In this document: positions 9,010-21,339 of the stretch, piece by piece
Layout of the letters: every line of letters starts with the position of its first letter
Numbering within the stretch: position 1 is the stretch's first letter
Source of the DNA: Prorocentrum cordatum
Taxonomy: Eukaryota > Sar > Dinophyceae > Prorocentrales > Prorocentraceae
Length of the DNA stretch: 64,000 nucleotides
Reading direction: 5' to 3'
Assembly: GCA_963575745.1 (NCBI GenBank)
Contig: CAUYUJ010016362.1
Span: 186,001 to 250,000, forward strand
Notes under the pieces: generated by a model
The model's database searches: none
What the model saw: the letters and a program-made list of their open reading frames with translations, nothing else
Told to the model about the DNA's origin: nothing
Position numbers and translations under genes: made by a program

Positions 9010-11048
9010 ATGTTAAAACAAAGGCGCGCAAGCCCTGGGGGAATTGGATGGGGGCGGCCTTCAAGAGATCCACGGGAAAACCATCGGGCTCTGGACCCTT
9101 GCCAGCTTCGGCCTGTCTTAGTGGCCACTCTACATCAATGGCGCTGGGGGCGTAGGCAATATTTCGAGAGACGTCGATAGGCGCAGCAGAACAGAACGAT
9201 CATTGTAGGATTGAACAACGTCTTCCACTGGCACCTTTTTCCCTTGGCTCGACTGCGCAAACCAATGGTCCTGCATGTAGTCAGCGATCTCGCTTTGGGA
9301 CATGAGGGCCCGCTCGAAGGGGGGGCGGCTGACGCACCGTCGGAGATTGAAGATTTTGATCGTCAACAGAGGGGGCGGGGGCAACCATCGCAGGGAGGAC
9401 GTCGCCGGCACGGAGTTTGCCCTTCTTCCCCCCCCCCCCCCAGCGGCAGGCATCAGATGGATTGCTTGTCATTGTTGCGTGGGCAGTCTAGCATCGACCG
9501 AGGTGACCGCATCCGCAGGGCATCGCACAATATACTTCATCGTGGCACTCATCAGTGCTCTCGCGAGAGCCTCCCCCAACCGCAATGCAAAGTCAACGTT
9601 ATGATCAGCTGATGGATGCAGATCAACACGCGGCCTCCTGAACGGATGAGCCGCGCCAACTAATGCGCGCGCCAGTTTGGGAACACGGGCGGAAACTTCC
9701 GAATGGAGCAGGGATCAGCCACCCGAGGCGATTCGCCAAGCAGAACCATGGAGAGCAATGGCAGCGGCACGAACAGAAGAGAGCGAGAGGGGGCGGGAGG
9801 GCAAAGTGCGCGAGGGCCCCCCCCGCTGTGGACTCCCCGTGCCCATTAACCTCGCGCTGGCCTACCAAGGGAGATAAAGGGGCATCTCGCGCCTTGACTT
9901 GATCATCGCCGACAGCCTCCAATCTCGATAGTGCATGTTGCGAACAGCCCTCGCGGCGCCTCGCCGCCAAGAAACGAGATCCAATGCAGTCCTGGAGACA
10001 CGGGTTTCCAGGTGCACGTTTTGGATATCCGCAACATTGAAATGCCGCCCCGTAGGCCGCCTGAGACGCAACGCCCAACTTATCATTGATATCGCGGTGC
10101 CAGCGGGCCCAGAACTGATCCTGGAGAAGGGATTGAAATATAAGCTGAGCTGCTGCGGAGGCGAGTTTCTTCGGGTCGAAATTCGGGCATGCTTTGACCT
10201 TCGCATGCCACGGCCAACGCTGCCACGAGAAGCCGACAGGCAAAGGAAACGGACCTCGACGCGCCATGAGATTGGCTAAAGAATCGAGCACCCGAGACGC
10301 AATCACACGAGTGAGTCTATTGCTAGATGCTAGGACATGATCACCCCTAAGTCTCGCTCCGCCTGTCTCAACAAAGACGCGACCACTCACAGGGTCAGGT
10401 AAGTAGGCACGAACGGCTGCCAGTTCATATTGCGAAGCGAGGGCATGGAGCTGGAAACCGTTCTGATCTCCCGCCTGGGAGAGCCCAAGATCCCCCGGCC
10501 GCGTCAGAAACAACCGAGCCACGCTTAACATTGCCATCAACAAAAATACGTTTGGGCCCCCACTTTTCCGATCACTTACCCAAAAGCTCCCAGAAGACAG
10601 CCCTTTCTAGCGGTGGCCGTTTGCTATGGGTAACAAAACTTATTGTTATGGTGAGAGCAAGGGCAGGAGCAGCTACTTTAGTACATAACATATGAGGGGA
10701 GGCAGACATGACTTTGCAGTGCGATAAAGCAGCGCGTAGCTGCTGGCCGCCCACAACAGCATACGGCAGCCTCCGATTGATCCACAGCTCGCACCCTTGC
10801 CCACTAAGCTCGTCCTCTAGATCGGTCCCCGAGGAGAGAACAATGAAGTCATCTGCTGCGCGGATTCCCAAAGGATTGCGGGCCTCCTGAATGCCCGCAA
10901 TGCGTGCGCCGAGCTGCGCGAGCTGAAGGCGCAGTGCCTTGTGCCTTGCTCCTTGCTTTCCTTTTTCCCTGCCTCGCTCGCCCCGCGAATTGCGAGTCGA
11001 GGTGGACTTCGAATTAAGTTGAACTGTCGTCAGGGTGACTTTCTGTTC
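9010..11048 (-). pseudogene. LINE ORF2 remnant: endonuclease and start of RT
   Basis: Read on the minus strand from high to low coordinates. The AP-endonuclease-like N-terminus lies near 11048-10572 (LTTVQLNSKS, then ARIAGIQEARNPLGIRAADD, with the metal-binding Asn and Glu positions kept, and ELWINRRLPYA). A frame change near 10560 leads to the rest of the endonuclease and linker in 10543-9862 (VFVETGGARLRGDHVLASSN, then ACPNFDPKKLASAAAQLIFQ). Here the GD-x-N box is lost. A stretch of about 400 bases is unassignable. The linker resumes at 9300-9130 (SEIADYMQDHW), and the first RT block, GPEPDGFPVDLLKAAP, lies near 9090-9050. The rest of the RT is missing, so the copy is broken and truncated. 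Confidence 0.7.
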
Positions 11049-11139
11049 CTTAACCTTGACAGTGCGAGAAGATGAAAAAGATAGCACGCGTTGACCCTCA
11101 GCCCTGCAAGGGGGCATGGGCACGTGACTCGCATTGTGC

Positions 11140-11896
11140 AAATTGAAGAAGGCAGAAGCGGCGCGGCCATCATAGGATGAGCAATCGACGTCGGCGAGAC
11201 CCCCTTTGTAGGGGATGTTGGGACAGAGCCTGAAGATGGTTTCTCGTCGCCAGGCTGCGTCGCAGGGGCCGGCGGCACTTTCCCCGCTGCATGCGCCGCC
11301 CTTTCGCCCCCCAGGTCGCCTCGACGTAGCTCTGCGCATGCGCCCTCGCACGCGGCCTGCTGAGCCCCGTAGACCGCATCGCCAAGCTGGTTGATGACGT
11401 AATCTTGCTGGGCCGAGCGAGGCATCATTTGCCGCGTCATCTGCATCATCTGCTGCATCGGGGGATCAGATCCTGGAGCAGGCGGCGGCGGGGGCGGCGC
11501 CATGACTGGCGGCGCGACTGGTCCCAACACCGGAGGCGAAGGCGGCGGCTGATGAGCATGATGATGTCCTTGCTGCGCTGGCGGCGGCTGCGCTGGTGCT
11601 GGCGGCGGTGGTGGGGGGCCCTGAGGAGCCGCAACAGCTCCATGAGGTGGTCCACCAGCAAACGCGCCGATTCCTATCCAATCGCCGTCCATGGCCTCGT
11701 CAAGCTCAAACTCCGTAAGCTCTCTGACCTCATTGAGATTGTTCTGCACCGCTTCGACCTCTGACGCCAGCTGCTTCTCCTCATTCTGGAGCGTATGTAG
11801 GCGGTCCCTGGTTGCTCTCAATCTGTCGGCGATGGCGTCCTTCATCTGCCTGGGCTTGCCCAGCTGGGTGGATGCTTTCTCAGTGCTGTGGACCAT
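11140..11896 (-). pseudogene. LINE ORF1 of the same minus-strand element
   Basis: ORF of about 250 recognisable codons from the ATG at 11896. It has a coiled-coil-like N-terminus (RLRATRDRLHTLQNEEKQLA), an acidic stretch, and a long proline-rich segment with His and Gln runs (PPPPPPAPAQPPPAQQ). It sits directly upstream of the endonuclease on the same strand, as ORF1 does in LINEs. No RNA-binding domain is visible. The end of the frame runs into unrelated sequence. Confidence 0.5.
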
Positions 11897-12050
11897 GAAC
11901 TTGAGGCACGCCAGTTAAGATATGATGATGTCATTGGTCTCGTCGGCCTGTCGCGCAGCAGTGGCCCAAGACGCCAACGAGTCCATGCGATTGTATATAG
12001 GTATTGCGCTTCCACTGGCGTACCGCTGCGGCATCTGCGGGCGGGTTCTT

Positions 12051-12092
12051 TTCATATATATATATACATATACATATATGTGTGTGTGTGCG
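12051..12092. repeat. (TA)n/(TACA)n/(GT)n microsatellite
   Basis: Alternating TA, TATACA and TG repeats about 155 bp upstream of the minus-strand LINE ORF1 start. The LINE at 55 kb has a (TA)n tract in the same relative place. Confidence 0.9.
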
Positions 12093-12565
12093 TATGGCAT
12101 CTTTTGCGGCGAGCCTAGGTCCGCCCTGGTGATCGGCACAATCCTTGCAATGAAGGAACTGATCTGGCGATCTCGAGGTTTGGACTGCTCACGACCTTGA
12201 CCTTTGCCTCCACGGGGCTGACTGGGAGCTCGAGCAGATGGCCTCTCTCTAAGTTGTGCCTGAAGGGACCTCCTTGCCGTACATTGCTATCGAAGTGCAT
12301 GCTACACAAACATTTCCAATGACGGCCCTTTTACCGTCCTGTGACAACTCTCGCAATGCCAGGAGCTTCCTGGCTTCGGACCCTGCTGTTTACGGTAAGG
12401 TATGGTATGATACATGGCTTCTCCAGTCCGTCGTTGGCGGGAATGATGATTGTCAAGAATTGTTGCTGCCTGATGCACTCTTAGAAGCACTCGGGCTCTA
12501 GCTCGTCCTTGTCGCAAGCGTCTATGCCACGGGGGCTCAGGCGTTGCACGCTTACCTGCCGTGTT
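12093..12565. other. No recognisable gene
   Basis: Moderate-GC unique sequence between the microsatellite and the CTC tract. No supported coding or repeat structure. Confidence 0.4.
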
Positions 12566-12622
12566 GTCCTGCTCCTCCTCTTCCTCCTCCTCCTCCGCCT
12601 CCTCCTCCTTCTCCTCCTCCAA
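12566..12622. repeat. (CTC)n pyrimidine tract
   Basis: CTC/CCT trinucleotides with few interruptions, directly before the 89-bp satellite. Confidence 0.85.
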
Positions 12623-12659
12623 TCCTTGTTTCTGACCTCCGCATGTCCATGCCGGCACA

Positions 12660-13165
12660 ACTCTTACACGTTCCGTGGCGACGGAGGGAACTCCATGGAA
12701 GGCCCCAGCGGCTGCGTTCGCATGGCGGCCCCGCCCCATTCCGTCACACTCCTCACACGCTTCGTGACCCTTCAGAGAGCCCCACCGAAGCCCCCAGTGG
12801 TTGCGTTCGCATGGCGGCCCCGCCCATTCTGGCACACTCGTCGCGCGCTTCGTGGCCCAATAGGGAGTTCCAGCGAATGCCCGAGTGGTTGCGTTCGCAT
12901 AGCGGCCCCACTGAATTTCGGCACACATCTCAAATGTTTCGTGAGGCAGTCAGGAAACCTACCAAAGGCCTCAGTAGTTGCTGTCGCGCAGCGCTCACGC
13001 CGCATTTCGGCACACACACATCATAGTTCTGCAGCCCCACAAGGAGCTCCACCGAAGGTTCTGGTGGCTGCGTTCGCATTTCGGCTCCGTCCCATTCCGA
13101 CACTCCTTTCGTGGCCCCATATGGAGTTCCACCGAACGTCCGCTCCATTTCGGCACACCCCTCAT
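12660..13165. repeat. Degenerate satellite, about 89-bp unit, five to six copies
   Basis: Each unit carries GTTCCACCGAA...CAGTGGTTGCGTTCGCAT...CATTTCGGCACAC...TTCGTGGCCCCA. The GCGTTCGCAT core recurs near 12714, 12803, 12891, about 12979 (altered) and 13070. Long frames across it are a consequence of the repeat, not a gene. Confidence 0.8.
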
Positions 13166-13462
13166 CTCAAGCACCAACAAGGGGTTGGGTTATTCTCCAG
13201 GTTTATTGGTTTAGGTTTCCATGGAGGCCCCATGGGCAATTTAATGGCTGCAAGTTCTTTAAACAGTGTGTTGCCCAGTGGACTGGACTGGAGAAGCCGC
13301 GCCTAGATGACGCATCGGCAAAAAAAACACACGACAGCACGAAGGCCATGGGAAAAACCAGAAATCAACATCGCAAATGCAGCAAGCACGACGGAACGCA
13401 AACACTGCACGTTTGTCAGTGCTGGGCGGCGGACGACAATACATTTGCGAACAAATATGCAA

Positions 13463-13558
13463 GAAAGAGAGAGAGAGAGAGAGAGACAACGAGAGAGAGA
13501 GAGAGCGAGAGATAAAGAGAGAGAGAGAGAGAGAACAAAAAAAAGAAAGAGAACAAAA
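13463..13558. repeat. (GA)n microsatellite with A-rich tail
   Basis: Nearly continuous GA dinucleotides with short interruptions, ending in AAAAAAAAG-type sequence. Confidence 0.9.
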
Positions 13559-13698
13559 ACACGTGATAGGCAAAAGCGACGAAGAGAGGAGGGCACTGAA
13601 CTAAACTAGCCTGCAATACTGCACCACTGCGGCCTCCAATTGGGCGGGCGTATTTCGCAGAAGAAAGTGGAAAAGATCGGGATCGTCCCCCACTATGT

Positions 13699-14533
13699 TC
13701 AGAGCGCGAGCGTACATACAATGACCCCATTGAAGTGTAGGTCGTCCTCATCTGCGGCGCGAACATTCCACCTTCTGGGTAAGATCTCGCGCGCTTGCCC
13801 TTCTTGGAAGACCATCTGTCTAGGCAGCGTTCTAGGCAGATCCAAGGCAAGCTTCCCATAATAGTTGAGTTGTCTCTGCAACAAAGTTGTCGATAGACGC
13901 CCAATGTTGCTTCGATATTTTACTTCAGCGTTGCTTACCCTCGAAATGTAGGCAGGCGGAATGTTTCGGATCTTCCGCAGGCACCGAGCTTGAAAACCGT
14001 CAAGTTGTTCACGATCAGCGGCGAGAAGCATGCATGATTCAAGCACATACAGCAACTTCGACCACATACACGTTTCAAGCATCAAGGTTTTACGTTGTCG
14101 AGATACGTTGGTGTGGTTCCAAACAGTACTGAGTTGTTGGAAAGACCCTCTCGTTTCACCGATACGTTTTGTCAGCTCTGTCTTGGGGTTCCCGTCAATA
14201 TTCAGATACCCACCCAAATGTACAGCATTGTCGTGGCAATGAATCGGCTCGCCTCCTGGCCGAAATACTGTAGCAGCGCACTCAATACTCAACATTGTTT
14301 TGCTGGCGTTGAGCTCCAAACCGGATGCCTTCCCGATGTCTGCAGTGATGTCTAGATGTGTTTAGTTGCCCCATGAGTGTAGCGGAAACGTTGTAACAAT
14401 TGTTCACATCGCCTATCCCAGTGTCATTTGGACCCGCATCCATCTTCTTGCGGGAAGTCCCGCCACCGTACCAACCCAGCGTTCTGTGTGGCGATTGTTC
14501 GAGGAGCGCACAGGAAGCAGCAAAGCGTGGCAC
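13699..14533 (-). pseudogene. LINE RT C-terminal fragment
   Basis: The minus-strand frame 14319-13699 carries the region after the RT active site: LNASKTMLSI, then AVHLGGYLNIDGNPKTELTK, SFQQLSTVWNHTNVSRQRK, LLYVLESCMLLAADREQLDG and FQARCLRKIRNIPPAY. These blocks are typical of one dinoflagellate LINE group. Upstream, at 14533-14320, the active-site neighbourhood is recognisable only in shifted frames (DITADIGKASGLE follows a ruined Y-A-D-D region). Endonuclease and 5' parts are absent, and the 3' end stops in unrelated sequence. Confidence 0.7.
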
Positions 14534-14654
14534 ATCGTGTCCCTGAGGCTTGAGAAAGCAGTAAAATGTGACACGCTCTTCCGCTTCGTGTCAGGGTGTC
14601 TTTCCTCGAGCGCGTCTTACTTCCTCATTAATAGTATTCCCTCTCTTGGGGCCT

Positions 14655-15030
14655 ACTTGTAGCCTCTTGGAGGTCGCTTAGGGTCGTTTTGGAGGCCTCA
14701 TCGGGGCGTGTTGGGCAGGCGTAGAGCGTTCTTGCGCAGCCTGGCGCCTTCGGAGTCCGTCTTGGGGGCTTCCTTGTGCCATCTTCTTAAGGGCTCTTCT
14801 GTGCCGTCCCGCGGTCTTCTCAGCATCTTGGGGATCTATTGGATCGTCGTGGGGCATCCTTCGACCACTTTGGGGCATCCTTGGACCGTTTTGCATGCCT
14901 CTTGGGCCATCTGGAGGATCGCTAGGTCAGTCTTGAGGTCCTCTTCGACTTCTTGGGGTCCTCTTGGGCCGCCTTGGGGCCATCTTGTTGTCCTCTTGGG
15001 CCGTCTTGGGCTGACGGAGGTCTGAAAAGG
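14655..15030 (+). repeat. CTTGGGGCC-type helical-period array, locus A
   Basis: Degenerate tandem array of TCTTGGGGCCG-like units spaced about 10-11 bp, G and T rich on the + strand. A weaker continuation lies at 15110-15170. Apparent ORFs such as GPLGPSW-type repeats come from the array. Confidence 0.8.
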
Positions 15031-15062
15031 TGAGACCGCGAAATTCATACGCAACATGCACA
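15030..15062 (+). repeat. Array-end box, locus A
   Basis: GTGAGACCGCGAAATTCATA followed by CGCAACATGCAC. It resembles boxes that follow other arrays of this family (54425, 54795, 55120, 61690). Confidence 0.5.
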
Positions 15063-15700
15063 AGGGAGATCACTGATGTTGGCCGCTTCGGGCCCTGCTG
15101 ATGGGTGAAGCCTTCCTGAGCCGTCTTGAGGGCTTCTAGGGTCGTCTTGAGGCCATATGGGTAAGTCTTAGGGCAATATTGCCGGAGGCTTGCTTTGGCA
15201 GTGCAGGAAGCCACAGTAGGTATCTTGAAGGCGTTGGAGATCGCCAGGGAGGCGTCGAAGGTCAGAGAGCCTTGGGAGGGGGGGGGCGGTGCACGCAGCG
15301 CGGCGAGATGACAGGGTTGGGAGGCCCCTAGAATTCTTGACTGCAGGAAGCCGACCAGGCAGCACTCATGTTCTACGACGCCTCATCGTGCCAGGAGTCA
15401 CGATGGCTGATCTCACACTGTAAAATTGCACAAATCGCCGCAGAGGCATTACAGAGATTGGGCAAGATTTTCATCCAGGAGTTGCACGTTGCCTCTCGCT
15501 CCGCCTTGACAGAGAGGGTATGTGTGTGTTGCCTTTTTCCACGTGTCTTCCTTGTCATGTTCGGCTGTCCGTCTTCCTGCCTTCCTGCCTGTCCAACCAT
15601 GAGCCCATAATGTTTCAGTGTCCGTGTGTCAACATTTCCAGCGCGCCCATGTTCATGTCGTTGCCCAGCAATGCATTGCAAGGAGTTATAGTTACTCGTC

Positions 15701-15722
15701 CACATATATATATATATATATC
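15701..15722. repeat. (TA)n microsatellite
   Basis: Short pure TA run. The flanking 15063-15700 and 15723-16146 stretches show no gene I can support. Confidence 0.9.
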
Positions 15723-16146
15723 GACCCGCCCAACCACACTGGCACCCCTTCGCTAACACCTGATTTCCCGTTTGTTTCTGGGCTCCCACCCACACGCCCG
15801 CAGCCATATCCAGATCCATTCACCCATCTCTGTGTGCATCCGTGCATTTGTGTTCTGTTTCCCACCTCTCGATCTCTCTCGCTCTTCTTTGCCCCGTCTG
15901 TCCCCAGGCCCGTGTTTCACCTTTCCCTTCTTCCTCGTTCTCCGTGTCCTCTCGCTGACAATTTTCGCCGCGCCATGTTGGGCGCACCGACGTGGCCGCG
16001 CAGCCTCGAGTCCTCGAGTCCTCGCCGCCACTCGCCAACACCACGACGTCAGTCGCGCCTTCCTCCCTTCCTCATCCCCCTGGGACCTGGCCCGCCCGCG
16101 CGGCCCTCGTGCAGGGCCGGAACGCCGCACCGTTGGTGCGCGCCCG

Positions 16147-16147
16147 C

Positions 16148-16190
<43 letters not shown>

Positions 16191-16312
16191 ACGTCTTCAT
16201 CAGCATCATCATCTTCATCACCATCAGCATCATCATCATCGGCATCATCATCATCAGCATCATCAACATCACCATCATCATCATCATCTACATCATTAGC
16301 ATTCTCAGTATT

Positions 16313-16344
<32 letters not shown>

Positions 16345-16350
16345 CATCGG
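16147..16350. repeat. (CAT)n trinucleotide array
   Basis: CAT repeats, perfect at first and then interrupted. A degenerate continuation (CACCATC-type) lies at 16510-16628. Confidence 0.9.
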
Positions 16351-16693
16351 AAGTGATTCGGTTGTGTTTTCGCCCGCAGCCTGTTCTGTCGCGCTGTAGT
16401 TTTTGTCCCCATGACCAGGCCTGCCCGTGTGCGATTGTTGAAGGAGTCTTTCTGTTACTGATGTCATTTCGTCCTTTCCGTATGTCCGCTGGGGATAAGA
16501 AGCGACGCTATCTTCATCACCAACACCATCCCCATCATCACCGTTACCATCGCCTTCGTTATTGTCATCGTCACCATCATCATCACCATCATCAGCATCA
16601 GCACCACTATCACCATCACCGTCATCGGTTCGAGAATTTCTGTCCCCGTGGGTGCAAGCCCGAGGCAAGCGACATGCCCCGTGCCAGTCACTT

Positions 16694-17149
16694 TTCGGCA
16701 TGGGTGATTTGGGCGACGTTGGGCATGGGAGGAACGCGGGGCGCGCGGATGTGATCCGAGTGGCGCAACAATATGTGCAGAGGATCCATTATGTCCTCAT
16801 GCAGAACGGCCCGATGATGAACACGGTAAGCTAGTACGCAGAGTTCCCGGTGCAGATCATAGAGAAAACAATACAAGTCAGAGAAGCGGTAGACAGAATT
16901 ACCAGTGGATACGGTTTTGGAAGTGTCATCGAATGATTTCCAGGAGAGCGTGGGTGAAATGATTCCGCAATTCCATGGAGACCATACATGAAGCCCAAAA
17001 AGGTGCCACTCCGACAAGACAATGAGGCGGGGTTTCTACCCCGAGAGAGCCAAGTGGTGATGATGCAGGGGGACATGGAGAAACAACCTGGTTTGGCCAA
17101 GCAGACGTTGAGCTATGAGCGCGCAGTGCCGCTCGTCGCAGTTGCGTGA
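16694..17149 (+). pseudogene. Unrecognised decayed coding sequence
   Basis: Frame 2 carries protein-like text: RADVIRVAQQYVQRIHYVLM then QNGPMMNT, a stop at about 16833, then IIEKTIQVREAVDRITSGYG. Two further stops follow before YMKPKKVPLRQDNEAGFLPR and SQVVMMQGDMEKQPGLAKQT, ending at the TGA at 17147-17149. Frame 3 supplies SSNDFQESVGEMIPQFHGDH in the gap. ACG|GTAAGC at 16827 could be a 5' splice site, so an intron is an alternative to decay for the first stop. The composition is lower in GC and more balanced than the surroundings. I do not recognise the family, and it may be part of a retroelement polyprotein. Confidence 0.4.
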
Positions 17150-17279
17150 GAGCGCGACGCTAAAATTCATGACGCTACGCGTTTCCCCACTGGCCCACCA
17201 GAGCACACTCACCAAACGAATTCCATGGATGAGAGATATTTGGCATAATGCAGCACCAGGTCACGCTCCGCGAACCTCC

Positions 17280-17770
17280 TGGAAACAGATTTGGGGCCAT
17301 CGCGGGGCAGTTTTTGTGCCCACTTGGGGGGCCGGCCACCTTGGGGGTTTCCGAAGGGCGGCACGAATAAGCTTTCGCTTTTCAGCGGGCGAACGCTCGT
17401 GTCTTGGGGCCCTGTTGGGGCGCTCGTGGAGCGCCCGCGCGGCCGTTTTCTCCTTCGTTTGGGCCGTTGCTTCGGATTCTTATGACCTGGGCTACCTTGG
17501 GGCTTCAGGTGCCCACCAGGAGCGAACAGGCGACACGACAACAAAAACATAGATGTTCCCCAAGTTTCGGAACGATGTCGGCTTTTCGGGGGGGAGGTCT
17601 TTGGGGGTTCCGTGGCCATTTGCATCCGTATTGGGTCGCCCTGGGGGCTTTTGGAAGCAAGTTGGGAGTTATCTCCAACCTGCTTCGGCGATCTTGTCGA
17701 GACTGGAGGCAATCCGGGGCCCTCCAGCGCCACGTTGGGCGCTGGCGCCTCGCGATGTGGCCGCCCATGC
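17280..17770 (+). repeat. CTTGGGGCC-type array, locus B (weak)
   Basis: Recurring CTTGGGG words with irregular spacing, more decayed than the other loci. It contains ACAACAAAAACATAGATG near 17533-17550, reminiscent of the array-end box. Confidence 0.5.
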
Positions 17771-19779
17771 CCGGGCAAACGTAAGTCTCTCATCCAAGGG
17801 AAATCAAGAGGTAGGAATAATTAGCGTTTTGCACCACCTACGTAGAATTTCAGCCATCTCGCCAGGAGTTGGATACAGAAATCGGCAACATGCGCGCATG
17901 CGTTGAGGCCAGCAGTTTACACGTGGATAGTATGATCTGGGAAATATTCACATTGGACGAGGATTGCATGATTGACAGATCGCCTGGGACGGAGAGACTG
18001 GCAACGACGAGTTCGAGGGAACGAACTACGAGACAGGACGGGCTCACTATGTGATACGATGCGTTCCCCAACGAGGCAAACTACCGGCTTTTATGGTTTT
18101 ATGTGAGCCCCCCCGTGAGACATGGAGAAAATTGCCGCCGCTCGTCTCGTCGGCCTGCGCCCCATGGCCCCCAAAACCGCATGCTGCCACATTGTCAGTG
18201 TTTACTCAGATTGTATCCTCCCGCTTGCGTTTCTGCATCGCATGCGTTCCTTGACGCATCTTATAGACGCCACGCCGCGCGCGCAATTGCATTTTTCCGT
18301 CGCCGCGCAGCGGTGCCACGGAAAGAATCGCACTTCGACCGGGGCCATCATCGGCATCATCATTCACGTCGTCATCATTGCCATCGCCGCCGTCGTCATT
18401 CACTCAGCCAGCGCTTAAGTTTTTTGTTAGGTCCTTCCAGCAGCGATGCGTTCGTTCAGGCTGCTGGGGCGGGCGGGGCATCCCAGGCAGGCCAACGCCG
18501 CGAATCAGGGTGCCTCAGCTTCGAAGACGAGGCTCGACGACTTGGCCGCTAACGTCAGGTGGAGCAGGCGCTGATGGATGCACGTTGCGACGTATCCAAC
18601 ACCGCCCATGAATCGAGAACTGGAACATATGCATCACCAGTGGCGGGTTGTTTGCTTCTATCCCAAGACTCGTTGAGGGCCGGGGACGACGTCGGCGCGG
18701 TGCGGCGCATACATTTCCCCGGTTTTCCAAGGGATGCAACGAAACACGCAGGCACCGTGATCCCGCATGCACCAGGGCCCGCGTTCCCGTGCGAATTTCA
18801 GCGCAGGGTCGGCAAACGCGTCGGTACATAGTGTTCGTTTTCCTGATAAGCTTTGCCTCTGCGTTGTCAACTCGCGAGCGCCCTGGCGCACTTTGCTTCG
18901 GCGCAAGTGGTTTCATGGACGGGGGCATGCCAGAAAGCGAAACATTCCCCTGGTGATCAGTCGCCGCAGCGCGCAGGGCGCAGGACAGTGAAACGGACAA
19001 TTGCAAGTTTGACCGTGGCCCGCATAGGTGACGAAGGCCGCGGGGAGATGAACTCGCCGTTCTGGTACTATCACGTCAGCGGGATGCGCGATAGCTGTGG
19101 ACCGAACGATCTCTCCCAACCATCGGTGACAGGAGAACTGGCAACCACCTGTTGGGTTTGGCGAGAGAGGTGGCGCCGCGCGCTACAAGTGTGGTATCTG
19201 CCTCATCAGCATGCAAGCCTGCAGATGCAGATGGCAGGCAATGGCGCTCACGACTCCTGCGATGGGTTCGAGATGCGCTAGACTGTGCCCCATGCCTCGG
19301 CGCGCTCTTGATGCGCGGCGGCAGATTCAATCGTGGATGCGCGCATAGAATCTCCACGTTTCAAGCAAGGCTCTGGGTGGGGGCCCAGCGGGGCGGCCTG
19401 CGGCGGAGGCCCCGCCCGGGCCCCCTGTGGCGCAACCTGATGAACCAGCAGCGCGCGGCGATCAGCAACGCCCGTGCGCTCGCCTGCGCTGGCCCCGCTT
19501 CCTCTAGATCGGGCACCCCTCGTGCGAGAGTGGGCCGCGCTGCCGCCCCGAAGACGACCGCGCGCAGAGCGGGACAGATCAATGCTCGGCATCGCGAAGG
19601 CTTCAAGCTGCAACTTACTAAGACACTTCAGTGGCCGAGAGTGGTCAGGGCCCACAGACTTGAGTTCCAGATTATAAGCAGTCTTGTCGCCTACTCAACA
19701 GTCGTCATCCCAGCGCCGACCCCGCGTCGAGCCCCGCTTCGCGTGCGCCGTTGGCCGGCCGTTCGCAATTATCATCGCC
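17771..19779. other. No recognisable gene; one short CAT/GTC tract
   Basis: Unique moderate-GC sequence with short open frames on both strands, none resembling a known family. A CATCAT/GTCGTC tract lies at 18340-18412. Confidence 0.4.
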
Positions 19780-21150
19780 GTGGCGTTTCTTCTTCAGCAC
19801 CGACGCTAGCATTGTCATCGGCGTTGTGGGCACCATATTGGTTTGCCCATTCGTTACGTTTGCCATTTCCAGCGAGGCCACCGCCATGACCACAAACACG
19901 CACCATCGCCATTGTTTGCATCATGTCTCTCACCGTTTCCACCCTTGTCTTCGTTTTCGTTACCAGCGCCAATTACTAAACCAACAACATGATCCTCACG
20001 GTCATCGTCTCTACCGTCATCGTCCTCCGCGCGGACGCCGTCCTCACCGTTGTGCGCCATCGGTTGACGCTATCGCGATGATATGGTCACCGTTGCCATC
20101 ACTTTCGGCGCGATCGCACCCTCGACCACATTCTTCTCCATACTTTGCACCAACTACCGCTCATCGCCATCGCCGTCACCACCATCAGTGTCGTCATCTT
20201 GATCATCACCATAACCACCACCGTCACCATCATCACCAACACCTGCGCCGTCATCACCATTACAATCATTAACAGCATGACAGGCATCGTCGTCAACATT
20301 GTCGCCATCGCTATTATCATTGTCATCCTGGTCACCGTTTTCATTGTTGCGTTCGCCGTCGCCACCGCCACCGTCTTCGCCGCCATCACCATCACCAACC
20401 CCTCTGAAACAGCAGCAAACCCATCGTTATCACCATTGCCATTGGCGTCACCATGCCCGTCGTCGCCATATCCGCAACAACCGCCACCACCACTAACATC
20501 AGCACCATTATCGCCATTCGTCCGTTCATCGTTACCACCATTTGGGGGGGTTGTCGCTTCCGCCAGTGGCATCATCATGTCATCATGTGCGTTGCCATAA
20601 CCAATACCATCCCCACCATCACCAGTATTGCTATGGTCATCAGCATCACCAACGCGTCACCTTCGTCATACCCGTAGCCGCCACCATGACAACTGAGGCC
20701 GCAAACATCACAACCCGCAATACCACCAGCGACACCACCACCATCACCGCCATCCCCGTAACCATTTCCATCCTTGTGTTGGGCACCACCATCGCCACCA
20801 TGACCATCGAGTTATCACCGTCATCGGTTCCCTCGCAGTCGCCACAATCACCCTCATCTTGAACACCATCATCGCCATCGTTCTCACCAAAATCACCTCC
20901 CGTCTTCGCCAGCAGCGCCGCCATCAACACCACCACCGTCATTTGCATTACCACCGTCAGGAAACACGGGACCATTAATCGCCGCCGTCGTCGAAATTGT
21001 CGTCATGTTTGTCGTGTTCGCTTCCATCAATCCCACCACCACGATGACCATCACCAACCACACCATAACCACCACCATCTCGCCATCATCAGCATCATCG
21101 TCATCATCATCATCCCACCATCGCCATCATCATCGTCATGGTTACCTGCG
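19780..21150. repeat. Large degenerate (CACCATCACCGTC)n trinucleotide-derived region
   Basis: About 1.3 kb of imperfect CAT, CAC, GTC and GCC triplets with no fixed longer unit. Frames rich in Thr/Ile/Val or His/Arg across it are repeat artefacts. Confidence 0.85.
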
Positions 21151-21339
21151 TCCCGCCATATCCCCGCGCCGTGCCGTTCGCACCCAGGAGGGCTCGAAAG
21201 CCGCGGGCGGATCCGACGCCGCAAGAACGGCGGCGTCGGGCCAGGCACCCCGCGTTGCGCCAGGGGGGGGGGGCGCGCTGGTCACTGGCATGGACTGGCT
21301 GGGCGGACGGAGTGGGAAGGGGAGGATGTGGAGGAGAAG

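Noticed and set aside
12509-13306. 265-codon ORF over the 89-bp satellite
   Set aside because: It reads Leu-rich from the CTC tract and then follows the repeat. No independent coding evidence.
19780-21150. Thr/Ile/Val-rich and His-rich ORFs
   Set aside because: Degenerate CAT/CAC/GTC triplets generate these frames on both strands.
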